Positions 6,101 to 15,143 of a stretch of DNA of 46,637 nucleotides are shown one piece after another. The translations under genes and the position numbers were made by a program. The notes under the pieces are model-generated. The model was not told the origin of the DNA. It saw nothing but the letters and a program-made list of their open reading frames with translations, and searched no databases. The number at the start of each line of letters is the position of its first letter. Position 1 is the first letter of the stretch. The DNA lies in the NCBI GenBank assembly GCA_036557185.1, contig DATBHZ010000059.1:1-46637 (forward strand). The letters are read 5' to 3'. The stretch is from DATBHZ01 sp036557185 (GTDB lineage Bacteria; Actinomycetota; Acidimicrobiia; IMCC26256; JAENVU01).

Positions 6101-7937
6101 CCGCCTGGCGGCCCTGGTCGCAATCGCACTTGCCCTCCCCGTGCTCGCGATCGGTCTCAGCAACGCCTTGAGTGGTTCACCGTCGGCGATCACGCTCTCC
6201 ACGGGGCACGCGCTCGTCGGAACGACGGTCAAGCTGCAGGGCGACAACTTCCCGCGGATGTCGGCCGGGAACCTCTCGGTCGGGAACACGGAGATTGCCA
6301 CGCTCCAGACCGGGCGTTACGGCCACTTCTCCGGCTCGTTCAAGATCCCCGCGGTTGCGGGCGGCCAGACCACCATCACCGCGGTGGTCGGCGCCCAGCG
6401 CGTCGCGGTGCCGTTCATGATCGACACCGTGTCCAGCGAGTCCGTCCGACAGCCGGTCGTGCGCTCCACCGTCTCCGCGCACGGAGGAGCAACTGTGGTC
6501 ACGCCGACGTTCGACGCGGCTGCGGGTGACTTGATCGTCGTCGGCGTGTCGAGTGACGGGCCCAGCACCACGCCGCAAGCGCTGACCGTCTCCGGCGCCG
6601 GTCTCTCCTGGAACCGCGTCATCCGCGGCAACTCGCAGCCGGGCAGCGCCGAGGTCTGGTACGCAGATGCTCGCTCGGGGCTGTCGGATGCGACGGTGAC
6701 CTCGAAGCAGGGTTCCCCGCTCGGATCCCAGTTCGTCAACGTGAGCGTCGTCTCCGGAGCTCGGGGCGTCGGCGCCGTGCAGAGCCAGAGCGCGGTCACG
6801 CCGCATCCCTCGGCCACCATCCGCACGGTCGACAACGCCTCGTTGCTCCTCGGTGTCGCGAACGACTGGACGCGGCCTTCGCATCCAGCGGTCGGCGCGG
6901 GCGAGACGATGGTGAGCTCGTACACAGACACGTCTACGGGCGACACGTACTGGGCGCAGGCGGGCACGCAGAAGCTCTCCGCGGGGTCGCTCGCCACGCT
7001 CGACGCGACGCTCGCCACCTCCGACCGCGTCAACCTGGCGATGGTGGAGGTCCTGGCAGACGGCGGCTCGGCGCCCCTCACGACCACCACCACCACGACG
7101 GCGCCCCCCGCAACGGCGGGCACGACCACGACTTCCACGACGACCCCGCCGCCGGCCGATCCCCCCGGTGACGGGACGCTGCCGGACGGCACGAACACGG
7201 GGCCGCGCATCCCGGTGTCGAGCATGCGCCAGATCAGCGGCAGCACGACTGCCACGGCGCTCGGCGTCGGTGCGGGCGGGACAATCTCCGGAGTGCACGT
7301 GACCGGAGAGCTCACCCTCGACGTGCCGAATGTCAAGGTTGTCGACTCGTGGATCGAGGACGGCATCAACGTGACGTGGCGCGGCGGCAACGCGACACGC
7401 GGTGCGGGTGCGGTCGTCGACCACGTGGAGCTGGGCCCGAACGGCTCCGCCTACGGCGGCGGCGACGCGATCGGCGACGACCACTACACGCTCACCTACT
7501 CCAACGTGCACAACTTCGGTGACGGCCTGCGCACGAACGGCGGCAACGACATCGAGCACAACTGGATCCACAACCTCTTGGACCCGACGGGCGGTGTGCA
7601 CAACGACGGCATCCAGTCCACGGCGGGTGACGGCAACATCACGATCCGGTACAACCTGATCGAGAACCAGCAGAACCAGACGTCGTGCATCGGGATCGGT
7701 GCCGACACGGGCACGCAGAACGGACAAGTCGACGTCGAGAACAACTGGTTGGCCGGCGGTGGCTATTCGCTCTACCCCACGCCCAACACGGTGCCCGCTA
7801 TCCCGCCGATCTATCGCAACAACGTGTTCCTCCGGACGATCTGGCCCAAGGGTGGCTTCTACGGCCCGATCTACGGCTGGGGCAAGAACGCCGTGCACTC
7901 CGGCAACCACTTCGACAACGGGCAGAGCGTCGACTAG
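6054..7937 (+). CDS. Secreted protein with TIG-like, surface and C-terminal beta-helix domains
   Basis: A 627-residue exported protein. Residues 14-42 form a signal peptide (MRTRLAALVAIALALPVLAI). Residues 44-122 resemble an IPT/TIG Ig-like domain. Residues 130-336 resemble a beta-sandwich domain seen in actinobacterial surface proteins, with the block TGDTYW. A Thr/Pro linker covers 338-380. Residues 381-627 form a right-handed parallel beta-helix-like domain with HNDGIQ at 516-521 and NWLAGGGY. The last domain is closely similar to residues 465-717 of the membrane protein at 9667-11820. Such domains often bind or cleave polysaccharide, so action on the exopolysaccharide made by this locus is a reasonable inference. 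No lyase family signature or cell-wall anchor is visible. The start is ambiguous: ATGs at 6036, 6069, 6078 and 6093 are in frame, and AGGGA precedes 6054. Confidence 0.82.
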   Translation: MRTDGMRIMRTGGMRTRLAALVAIALALPVLAIGLSNALSGSPSAITLSTGHALVGTTVKLQGDNFPRMSAGNLSVGNTEIATLQTGRYGHFSGSFKIPAVAGGQTTITAVVGAQRVAVPFMIDTVSSESVRQPVVRSTVSAHGGATVVTPTFDAAAGDLIVVGVSSDGPSTTPQALTVSGAGLSWNRVIRGNSQPGSAEVWYADARSGLSDATVTSKQGSPLGSQFVNVSVVSGARGVGAVQSQSAVTPHPSATIRTVDNASLLLGVANDWTRPSHPAVGAGETMVSSYTDTSTGDTYWAQAGTQKLSAGSLATLDATLATSDRVNLAMVEVLADGGSAPLTTTTTTTAPPATAGTTTTSTTTPPPADPPGDGTLPDGTNTGPRIPVSSMRQISGSTTATALGVGAGGTISGVHVTGELTLDVPNVKVVDSWIEDGINVTWRGGNATRGAGAVVDHVELGPNGSAYGGGDAIGDDHYTLTYSNVHNFGDGLRTNGGNDIEHNWIHNLLDPTGGVHNDGIQSTAGDGNITIRYNLIENQQNQTSCIGIGADTGTQNGQVDVENNWLAGGGYSLYPTPNTVPAIPPIYRNNVFLRTIWPKGGFYGPIYGWGKNAVHSGNHFDNGQSVD

Positions 7938-7979
7938 ACGAGCGCGCTCAGCGGCGGGGCTCCGAGCTGGGCGGGCAGG

Positions 7980-9473
7980 TCAGGACTTGCGACGCCATTC
8001 GTCGACGCTCACGCTCGTGTACCGGTAGGTCTTCACCAGCTCGTGTGTCCGAGCGAGCTCGCGTCGAATGGCCTTCGTGTCTCGGAGCGGGTCGACGGCG
8101 GAGTTGAGCACCCAGATGGTGTCGTGATCCTCGGCCAGTCGCGCGAGCTTCGCGTCGCCGACCCACTGGTGGTTCCGATACAGCGGCCACGCATTGAAGC
8201 TGCTCGGTGGATAGTCGAGCGCCGGACCACGGCTGTCGGGATGCCGGTAGTAGTCGACGAGCTTGACGCGGTACGGGTCGACGAGGATCAACCCGTCGGA
8301 GGCGGTACCCCGCGTCTGGGTGATACCGACCGCGTCGCGCCAATCCTCCTTGTTGGCCCGGTACCAGCGCGCGACACCGAGGCACGAGAAGAGCACGACC
8401 ACGACGACGCCCGCGGCGAACAGCTTCCGGGGGCGTAGCTGCCACAGGCCGAGGCTCACGACGAGCGCGAGCTGCGGCAAGGTGATGCTGAAGTACCGGA
8501 TCTGGATGATCTTCTCGGCGGCGCACAGCGCGAGGATCAGCAGCGTGGGCACCGCGTAGCCGAGCACCGCGATCGCCCAGGGCCACGCGTCGTCTCCCGA
8601 CCGGTGGGTGCGCCACACCCTCCACCCCGCCCATGCAGCGAGCGCGATGCAACCCGCGACGCTGAGCGCCAGCACGATCCCGCCGCCACCTGCGGCCGCA
8701 GCGAACACACTCCGCACGCGCCCGAGGGTCAAGGGCGGGTTCCACCAGACCTGTGTGTTCCTGCGTTCCAGAGCGACCTTGAACGCCGGGAGGCCGAGCA
8801 CGAACGCCCCTCCGAGCGAGACGACGGGGCGGCGCCAGCGATCACGGACCGACCCCCGGAACGGCAGAGCAGCCAGATGCCCGAACGGGATGGTGAGGGC
8901 AAACAGGTGCGCGTTGATGGCGAGCCCGATCGTGATCGCGTACAGGACCCACCAGGACCAGCCGTCGTCGTCGACCGCCCGCACGAAGAGGTAGGTCGAG
9001 ATGATCCCCAGCAGGGCGGTGAGCTCGTAGCTCCGCGCCTCCTGGGCGAACTGCAGATAGAACCCGTTGAGCGCGAGCAGCAGCGCGGCGAGGGCGGCGC
9101 GCTCGAAGTCGAACAGACGCTTGGCGAGGCAGTAGAGCATCGCGACGCCGGCAACCCCGAAGATCGCCGAGAGGAAGCGCATCCACGTCGCGCCGATCCC
9201 GCCGATCGCGGCCCAGCCGCGCATGATCACGTAGTAGAGGCCCATGTTGGCCTCGTCGTTGAAGATCGTGTGGAGGAAGGTGTGCGTGGGCTGGCGCGCG
9301 ATCGCGGCTGTGATGCTCTCGTCGAACCAGATGCTCTTGCCGCCCAGGTCGACCATGAACAGCGCGAACGCGAGCAGGAGGATGCCTCCGAGCACCAGGA
9401 GACGCGTCGAACGGCTCCAATCGGTGCTCGGCGCATCCGTGGTCGTGCGCGCGGGGAGGGTGGCCTGCGACAT
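7980..9473 (-). CDS. GT39-like polytopic glycosyltransferase (GT-C fold)
   Basis: A 497-residue integral membrane protein of the ArnT/PMT-like (glycosyltransferase family 39) type, which transfers sugars from polyprenyl-phosphate donors on the outer face of the membrane. After the first membrane segment (about residues 24-43), the extracytoplasmic loop carries WFDES (DE at 51-52), the position of the acidic catalytic motif in this family. FAQEARSYELTALLGI follows in a later loop, also as in the family. About nine to ten hydrophobic segments come next, then a soluble C-terminal part (from about 390) ending in SVDEWRRKS. The ATG at 9473 starts a normal N-terminus; the frame stays open upstream into low-complexity shadow. 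It lies between, and antiparallel to, two genes that share a beta-helix module. Confidence 0.87.
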   Translation of the reverse strand: MSQATLPARTTTDAPSTDWSRSTRLLVLGGILLLAFALFMVDLGGKSIWFDESITAAIARQPTHTFLHTIFNDEANMGLYYVIMRGWAAIGGIGATWMRFLSAIFGVAGVAMLYCLAKRLFDFERAALAALLLALNGFYLQFAQEARSYELTALLGIISTYLFVRAVDDDGWSWWVLYAITIGLAINAHLFALTIPFGHLAALPFRGSVRDRWRRPVVSLGGAFVLGLPAFKVALERRNTQVWWNPPLTLGRVRSVFAAAAGGGGIVLALSVAGCIALAAWAGWRVWRTHRSGDDAWPWAIAVLGYAVPTLLILALCAAEKIIQIRYFSITLPQLALVVSLGLWQLRPRKLFAAGVVVVVLFSCLGVARWYRANKEDWRDAVGITQTRGTASDGLILVDPYRVKLVDYYRHPDSRGPALDYPPSSFNAWPLYRNHQWVGDAKLARLAEDHDTIWVLNSAVDPLRDTKAIRRELARTHELVKTYRYTSVSVDEWRRKS

Positions 9474-9555
9474 GAAGCTGCCCAGTGTGCCAAACGCGCG
9501 GCATTTCGACGGTGCGCGGTCCGTGTGAGGTAGGCCGTTCGCGCTACGGCAGATG

Positions 9556-9600
9556 ACCCGATGACGGGTGCCCGGAGCACGCAGGTGCCTCCGGTAGAAT
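9556..9600 (+). promoter_or_regulatory. Inverted repeat and -10 box upstream of the membrane/beta-helix gene
   Basis: ACCCG (9556-9560) and CGGGT (9565-9569) form a short inverted repeat with a 4-nt loop. A -10-like TAGAAT follows at 9595-9600, 66 nt before the ATG. No matching -35 box is visible. A regulatory role is tentative. Confidence 0.35.
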
Positions 9601-9666
9601 CTTCGGGCCGATCGGGCGAGCGGGCTCCATCGCCCGCCATCGACCCCTCGACGGAGGCCGAGCTCG

Positions 9667-11820
9667 ATGCCCTCAACCGACCTCGAGGCGTCCGCGCCCT
9701 CCTCCGCGGACCGCGGCGCAGGTTCCACCACCGGGGCCCCCCGCCTGTTCCAGCCGGACGGCACACGCACGACACCGTGGGGACTGGTCGTCGCGCTCCT
9801 CGCGGTGGCAGCGGGCACCGTCGTGTGCGTCGTGCGCCAGCCGAACGCCCTGAACACGATCTGGGCCGAGGACGGCAAGATCTTCTACACACAGGTCCTG
9901 TCGAAGGGTGTGGCGCGCTCACTGCTCACGCCGTACAACGGCTACGCGCACGTGGTCCCCCGGCTGCTCGCGCTCCTCGCATCCGCGTTCCCGCTCGGCG
10001 ACGCCGCCAAGGCCCTCACGATCTCCGCGTCGGTCGTGACCGCGGGCGTTGCCGTGCTCGTCTACCGCGTCACGGGCAATTACCTCCGGAGCACGTGGGT
10101 GCGCCTCGCGCTCGCCGCGTTCGTCCTCTTGCTCCCGGGCGCGCAGAACGAGGTGCTCGGCAACATCGCGAACCTCCATTGGTACCTGCTGTTCGCCTCG
10201 TTCTGGATCCTCCTGTGGAACCCCCGCCATGGGTGGGAGGTGGCGATCGGCGCCGCCGTGGTCTTTCTCGGTGCTGCGAGCGACCCGCTCGCGCTGCTCT
10301 TCCTCCCCCTCGTCGTCCTGCGGTGGCAGCGTCTCCCCTCGACGTCCGGCCGGCTCCCCTGCATCGCGCTCGGGCTCGGGATCGCAGCGCAGGTTGCAGC
10401 CCGCATCGCCCAGAGCTCGAGCCGCGACTTCGCGCAGTACGCGAACCCGCTCAAGCTCGGCCCGTGGTACGCGTTCGACACCGTCGGACGCTCGCTCTTC
10501 GGTACACGCGTGCTCGGCGGCGAGTCCGCCTCCGGATGGTTGCTCGCACTCTTTGCGTGCCTGGCCCTGCTCGCGCTCTTCTACCTCGCGTATCGGCGCA
10601 GGGACGTCGTCGCTTTCCCCATCGTCGTGTTCGCGATCGTCGGCAGCGCGGCGTTCTTCGCGGTCCCCTCATTCCTGACTGGCGTCGCCGCGCCGCGTTA
10701 CGAGGCGATCCCGGTGCTCCTCGTCGCTTCGGCCGTCGCGTTGACGCTCGACCCCGCCGGCAGGAGCAGTGGCGGCGGCACAGAGCGCCTGGCAGCGGTC
10801 GTGCGATGGACGCTCGCGATCTGGATCATTGTCCTCTGCATCGTCGAATTCCGCGTCGACTCCGCGCGTGCGCACGGGCCCGATTGGCGACCGTCACTCG
10901 CGGCGAGTCGCGCGTCCTGCCTCACGGGCCGACACGCCGTCAAGATTCCTGTGACGCCGCGCGGTCACGGTTGGGCGGTCACGGTCCCCTGTCAGAAGAT
11001 CGTCAGCAGCGCCGAGATCATCCCGGCCCAGACCTCGGGAGCGATGCCCACAGCGGCGAACACCGGACCGCGCATCAGACGCTCGGACCTCCGCACCGTG
11101 CAGGGAAACGTGCTGGCGAGCTCGCTGGGCGCCCGCCACAAGGAGATCGCAGGGGTGCGCATCACCGGAATGCTCACGATCGACGTGCCGGGAGCGCGGG
11201 TGCGGGACTCATGGATCGAGCACGGGGTACGCATCGCACCTCGTGCTCGCGGCCGCCGCTCCGTGCTGGATCACGTCGAGCTCGGGGGGTGTGGGCAGGG
11301 ATCGTGCGGCGGCGTCGCGATCGGCGACGACTCCTACGCGCTACGCGCCGCGAACATCCACGAGTTCGCCGACGGTCCGAGGGCGAACGGCGACGTCGAC
11401 ATCGAGGGCTCCTTCATCCATGATCTGGTCGAGCTCCCGGAGTCGCACAACGACGGCATCCAGACCACTGGTATCGGCGGGCTGGGAACTGTCACCATCC
11501 GCGGCAACACGATCTGGAACCCGATCGCCGAGACGTCCGCGGTGGGGCTGGGGCCCAGCACGGGCCAGCTCGATCGCCAGATCACGGTCGACCACAACTG
11601 GCTCGCCGGAGGCGGATACACGCTCTACGGGGGGAGCAACGGCGGCAAGAACGCCGGCACCTACCAGCCGACTCCGCCGCCGATCTTCGTCGGGAACGTG
11701 TTCCAACGAATCTTCTTCCCGAACGGCGGCTTCTACGGTCCGGTGACCTACCTCCCGCGGCAGGTGGTCTGGGAGGGCAATGTCTGGCCCGACGGATCGG
11801 CCGTTCCGAGGCGAGGGTGA
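9667..11820 (+). CDS. Polytopic membrane protein fused to an extracellular beta-helix domain
   Basis: A 717-residue fusion. Residues 36-396 hold about ten hydrophobic segments. The first external loop contains WAEDGKIF (66-73) and is followed by YNGYAHVVPRL (90-100). An acidic pair in this loop is typical of GT-C glycosyltransferases, so the N-terminal half may be one. A linker with two cysteines (C418, C442) follows. Residues 465-717 form a right-handed beta-helix-like domain matching the C-terminus of the protein at 6054-7937: TGPRI, DSWIE, DHVELG, AIGDD, HNDGIQ (594-599), NWLAGGGY and GGFYGP all align. GGAGG at 9653-9657, 9 nt before the ATG, supports the start. The domain pair suggests that sugar transfer and polysaccharide binding or cleavage are coupled outside the cell; that is an inference. 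Confidence 0.83.
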   Translation: MPSTDLEASAPSSADRGAGSTTGAPRLFQPDGTRTTPWGLVVALLAVAAGTVVCVVRQPNALNTIWAEDGKIFYTQVLSKGVARSLLTPYNGYAHVVPRLLALLASAFPLGDAAKALTISASVVTAGVAVLVYRVTGNYLRSTWVRLALAAFVLLLPGAQNEVLGNIANLHWYLLFASFWILLWNPRHGWEVAIGAAVVFLGAASDPLALLFLPLVVLRWQRLPSTSGRLPCIALGLGIAAQVAARIAQSSSRDFAQYANPLKLGPWYAFDTVGRSLFGTRVLGGESASGWLLALFACLALLALFYLAYRRRDVVAFPIVVFAIVGSAAFFAVPSFLTGVAAPRYEAIPVLLVASAVALTLDPAGRSSGGGTERLAAVVRWTLAIWIIVLCIVEFRVDSARAHGPDWRPSLAASRASCLTGRHAVKIPVTPRGHGWAVTVPCQKIVSSAEIIPAQTSGAMPTAANTGPRIRRSDLRTVQGNVLASSLGARHKEIAGVRITGMLTIDVPGARVRDSWIEHGVRIAPRARGRRSVLDHVELGGCGQGSCGGVAIGDDSYALRAANIHEFADGPRANGDVDIEGSFIHDLVELPESHNDGIQTTGIGGLGTVTIRGNTIWNPIAETSAVGLGPSTGQLDRQITVDHNWLAGGGYTLYGGSNGGKNAGTYQPTPPPIFVGNVFQRIFFPNGGFYGPVTYLPRQVVWEGNVWPDGSAVPRRG

Positions 11821-12051
11821 CGTTCCGGGGGTCGAATCCAACTGTTAGCCTTGATTTCCCGGCCGGACGATCCGCCCTCGATGCAGAGGACAAGCGCTGA
11901 TCTCATGAGGTTACGCGTCCCGGTCCGCAGACCTCCCTCATGGGAATCCAGCGCCGGGCGTCAAGTTCCGCTCGCCGGCCGTCGAGTGGAATTCCAGAAG
12001 GAGCGCCTCGACAGCTCGGCATCGCCGTAGCGAGAGGTAGGGAGACAGGCG

Positions 12052-12879
12052 TTGGACTTCTTCGAGACGATGGGGGTGCTGTTCAGGCGTTGGTACGTCG
12101 TCGTGCCGATGCTCGCCCTCACCGTGTTCGGCGCCGGCTACGCCTTCAAGGCCGCGAGCGCCAGCTACGAGGCGAAGAGCACCCTCGTGCTCGTCGCGCC
12201 CCCTGCCTCGACGGGGCAGCTGAACCCTGACGGCACGAAGGCGACTCCCTGCACGCAGAACCCGTACTGCGCCTCGGGGAACCTGCTCAACCTGGCGAAC
12301 GTGACCACCCGCGCCATGGCGGACCCGAGCACCACCACACGTCTGCTGGCCGGCAACCCGGGAACCAGCTACAACGTCATCCTCGACGCCGAGCCGAGCC
12401 CGATCATCGAGATGACGGCCGACGGGCCCACGTCGCCCTCGACGCTCCGAGCGCTCCACGACGTCTCGTTGGGCGTCCAGCGCGAGCTCGAGCGGCGTCA
12501 GAAGGGCATCGGGGTCCCCAGCACGGCGCTGATCACCAGCAGCCCCGTCACGACGGCGACCTCGGCAGAACAGCAATCGGCAGGCAAGGAACGAGCTCTC
12601 GTCATCGCCGCCGCCGTCGGTCTCGCCCTCACGCTGCTCGCAGCGGTCTTGGCCGAGTACTTCGCTCGCTCGCGTCGCCGTCGTCGCGGCTACAACCCGA
12701 AGGGCGACGAGCACGCCGAGGCGACCGGTGACCGCACCCTCGATCCGCGCTTGGCCGGAGTGGGCGACACCGGTCGTGTCCCGTCGAGCGCCGAGAGCCA
12801 AGAGCACCTTCCCACCGAACGCTCCACACGGCGCGCGGGCAGAGGTCCGGTCAGCGTTCGCGGTCGCGGCTCCGCCTAG
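12052..12879 (+). CDS. Wzz-like chain-length / polysaccharide co-polymerase protein
   Basis: A 275-residue protein with two membrane segments (about residues 14-34 and 183-203), an extracytoplasmic middle part beginning ASYEAKSTLVLVAPP, and a charged cytoplasmic tail of about 70 residues (RSRRRRRGYNPKGDEHAE). This is the layout of Wzz/KpsE-type co-polymerases that set polysaccharide chain length. No BY-kinase domain is attached and none is encoded elsewhere in the window. The start is probably the TTG at 12052, with GGGAG 7 nt upstream; the next possible start lies inside the first membrane segment. The 231 nt before it hold a CATGAGG/CCTCATG inverted repeat (11904-11942, 25-nt loop). The next gene starts 12 nt downstream, so these form one transcription unit with the polymerase and GT2 genes. 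Confidence 0.75.
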   Translation: MDFFETMGVLFRRWYVVVPMLALTVFGAGYAFKAASASYEAKSTLVLVAPPASTGQLNPDGTKATPCTQNPYCASGNLLNLANVTTRAMADPSTTTRLLAGNPGTSYNVILDAEPSPIIEMTADGPTSPSTLRALHDVSLGVQRELERRQKGIGVPSTALITSSPVTTATSAEQQSAGKERALVIAAAVGLALTLLAAVLAEYFARSRRRRRGYNPKGDEHAEATGDRTLDPRLAGVGDTGRVPSSAESQEHLPTERSTRRAGRGPVSVRGRGSA

Positions 12880-12891
12880 GGAGAAGCGACG

Positions 12892-14205
12892 GTGGCAACA
12901 GCGTCCGCTGCGATCAGCGGACTGCGGGCACGAGTAACCCATCGGTGGGACGCGGTCTCACTGCTGACCGTGTTCGCCGTGTTGCTGATGGTCATCCCCT
13001 CTGCGCAGAGGATCAGCGGCATCGCGATCTCGCCCGCGACTGCGATCGGAATCGTGGCGCTCCTGTGGTGGGCCATCGAGAAGACCCTCCCGGACTCGGC
13101 GCTGGCGCGCGGGTACCAGCCCGTGCGCGTCGTGCTCGGCATCTACGTCCTGGTCGTGCTCGTGAGCTACATCGGGGGCTTCACCCACTTCTTGCAGTCC
13201 GACGAGGTGCGCTCCGCCGACCGGGCCGTGATCACGCTGGCGGCATTCAGCGGGGTCGTGCTCCTCGCGGCCGACGGGATCCAGAACTACCGGCGCCTCG
13301 ACGCGCTGCTGCGGCGCTTCACCGGTCTCGCCATCGCGCTGGCCGTTCTCGGTATCACGCAGTTCTACACCGGGATCGAGATCACGCCCCTGTTCGAGAT
13401 CCCGGGTTTGCGGTCCGCCTCCGAGCTGAGCTTCATCGGACAGCGCGCAGCTCTGCGAAGGGTGGCGGGCACGGCTGCGCACCCGATCGAGTTCGGCGTC
13501 ATCCTGGCGATCATGCTGCCCATCGCCCTGCACTACGCGATGAACAGCGCCGACAAGCGGTCCCGCCATCACTGGCTCCTCGGATCCGCAATTCTCGGTG
13601 CCGGCATCATGATGTCCCTCTCGAGGTCCGCCATCCTCGGCGCCCTTGCCGCGCTGATCGTCGTCGCACTCACCTGGGACTGGCGGCGCATCGTGAACGG
13701 CGTCGTCGCGCTCACCCTGTTCACGCTGGCGATGCGGGTCACGACACCCGGCCTGATCGGCGCGCTGCGGAACCTGTTCGTGAACATCCGGTCGGACACC
13801 AGCTACCAGGCGCGCACCGCGCGATATCCGGCCGCGTTCCATCTGATCCACGAGAACCCGTGGTTCGGGCGTGGCGTCGGCACGCTCCTCCCTGCCCACT
13901 TCTTCGGCGTGGTCCCGCTCGACAACCAGTACCTGTCGAGCGCCATCGAGATCGGCGTGGTCGGTCTCGCCGCGGTCCTCCTCCTGATCATCGTCGGCAT
14001 CTTCACGGCGCGTGGCGCGCGGCGCCGTTCGCTGGACCCCGAGGCCAGGAGCCTCGCTCAGGCGCTCGCCGGATCGTTGGCGGCGTGCCTGATCAGCTTC
14101 GAGACATTCGACGCGTTCGCGTTCCCGAAGGTGCTGTTCGGATTCGCGTTGGTGCTCGGTACAACGGGTGCGCTCTGGCGCATGGCGCGCGCTCACGCCA
14201 CGTGA
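12892..14205 (+). CDS. O-antigen ligase / polymerase-like membrane protein
   Basis: A 437-residue protein with about ten membrane segments. The central external loop (about residues 305-345), with NPWFGRGVGTLLPAHFFG and DNQYL, is characteristic of the Wzy_C/O-antigen ligase family (WaaL, Wzy, EpsE-type proteins). These proteins join lipid-linked repeat units, or attach the finished chain to an acceptor, on the outer face of the membrane. R289 to R320 forms a basic stretch typical of the family. The GTG at 12892 follows GGGAG by about 8 nt. It ends in a GTGA overlap with the next gene, a GT2. In a locus with a flippase and a priming transferase, a polymerase role is more likely than a lipid A ligase role. 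Confidence 0.82.
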   Translation: MATASAAISGLRARVTHRWDAVSLLTVFAVLLMVIPSAQRISGIAISPATAIGIVALLWWAIEKTLPDSALARGYQPVRVVLGIYVLVVLVSYIGGFTHFLQSDEVRSADRAVITLAAFSGVVLLAADGIQNYRRLDALLRRFTGLAIALAVLGITQFYTGIEITPLFEIPGLRSASELSFIGQRAALRRVAGTAAHPIEFGVILAIMLPIALHYAMNSADKRSRHHWLLGSAILGAGIMMSLSRSAILGALAALIVVALTWDWRRIVNGVVALTLFTLAMRVTTPGLIGALRNLFVNIRSDTSYQARTARYPAAFHLIHENPWFGRGVGTLLPAHFFGVVPLDNQYLSSAIEIGVVGLAAVLLLIIVGIFTARGARRRSLDPEARSLAQALAGSLAACLISFETFDAFAFPKVLFGFALVLGTTGALWRMARAHAT

Positions 14206-15143
14206 GCCGAGTCGCTTGCATCATCGTCACCTGGAACAGCGCGGCGATCGTGCCGCCGTTGCTGCAATCCATTCCGTGCGCAACCAGCAGCGCCACCGCG
14301 ACGCACACGATCATCGTGGACAACGCGTCGACCGACGGGACCGTTGCGACAGCGCGCGAAGTGATGCCGGACGCGACCATCGTGGCCCGCGACGTGAACG
14401 ACGGATACGCGGCAGCAATCAATGCCGGCATGGAGCATGCCGGCGACGCGGACTACGTGCTCGTGCTCAACCCCGATGTTCGTCTCGAGGCCGGCTTCGT
14501 GCGGGCGATGCTCGACGCGGCCGAGCAGCCCGGCGTCGGTATCGTCGCCCCGCGCCTCCTCGACGCGAACGGACACACGCTGCCGACGCTGCGACGCGAC
14601 CCCACGGTCACCCGCGCGCTCGGCGAAGCGGTGCTGGGTGGACGCCGTGCGGGAAGGATGTCCGCGCTCGGGGAGATGGTCGTCGACCCGGCGGCCTACG
14701 AGCAGCCACAGGATGTCGATTGGGCCTCCGGGGCGGCGCTCTTGATCACTCGGCCTTGCGCCGAGGCCGTGGGCGAGTGGGACGAGTCGTTCTTCCTGTA
14801 CTCGGAGGAGACCGACTTCGCGCTCCGCGCCCGAGACGCCGGCTTCCGCGTCCGGTACACCCCGCAAGCACGTGCGGTGCATCTCGAGGGCGCGTCGCAC
14901 GTCTCCGATCGCCTGTGGACGATCCTCACCGTCAACAGGGTGCGCCTCTACGCCCGCCGCCACGGCCGCGCGAGCACGCTCGCGTTCCGCGGCGCGGTCA
15001 TCGTGAACGAGGGCCTTCGCGCGCTCGCAGGCTCGTCGCGGCATCGGTCTGCGCTGCGAGCGCTCCTCGACGCGCAACAAGCGCCTTCCGAAGGTGCGCG
15101 GCGCGGTGACGCCGCAGACGGTCAGGAGAGTCGATCCGCGTAG
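14202..15143 (+). CDS. Family 2 glycosyltransferase (rhamnosyltransferase-like)
   Basis: A 313-residue GT-A-fold glycosyltransferase acting in the cytoplasm on lipid-linked intermediates. Visible motifs are the nucleotide-binding strand IIVTWNS near the N-terminus, VDNASTDGT (about 36-44), the metal-binding LNPDVRL (about 90-96), the acceptor-site block WASGAALLI, and EETDFALRARDAGF with the catalytic acid (about 200-213). This pattern matches WbbL/RfbN-like GT2 proteins. The GTG at 14202 overlaps the TGA of the polymerase gene (GTGA), implying translational coupling. The 3' end overlaps the convergent GT4 gene by 22 nt. The sugar transferred cannot be determined from sequence. Confidence 0.9.
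   Translation: MSRVACIIVTWNSAAIVPPLLQSIPCATSSATATHTIIVDNASTDGTVATAREVMPDATIVARDVNDGYAAAINAGMEHAGDADYVLVLNPDVRLEAGFVRAMLDAAEQPGVGIVAPRLLDANGHTLPTLRRDPTVTRALGEAVLGGRRAGRMSALGEMVVDPAAYEQPQDVDWASGAALLITRPCAEAVGEWDESFFLYSEETDFALRARDAGFRVRYTPQARAVHLEGASHVSDRLWTILTVNRVRLYARRHGRASTLAFRGAVIVNEGLRALAGSSRHRSALRALLDAQQAPSEGARRGDAADGQESRSA

Noticed and set aside
6177..7910. A 577-codon minus-strand open frame opposite the beta-helix gene
   Set aside because: Antisense shadow with Arg/Val/Asp bias and no recognisable domain.
11904..11942. CATGAGG/CCTCATG stem upstream of the Wzz-like gene as a terminator
   Set aside because: A 25-nt loop and no T tract make a terminator unlikely; the role of this short inverted repeat stays open.
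12945..14201. Upstream part of the long frame that ends as the GT2 gene
   Set aside because: It overlaps the polymerase gene in another frame; GT2 homology starts exactly at the GTG at 14202.
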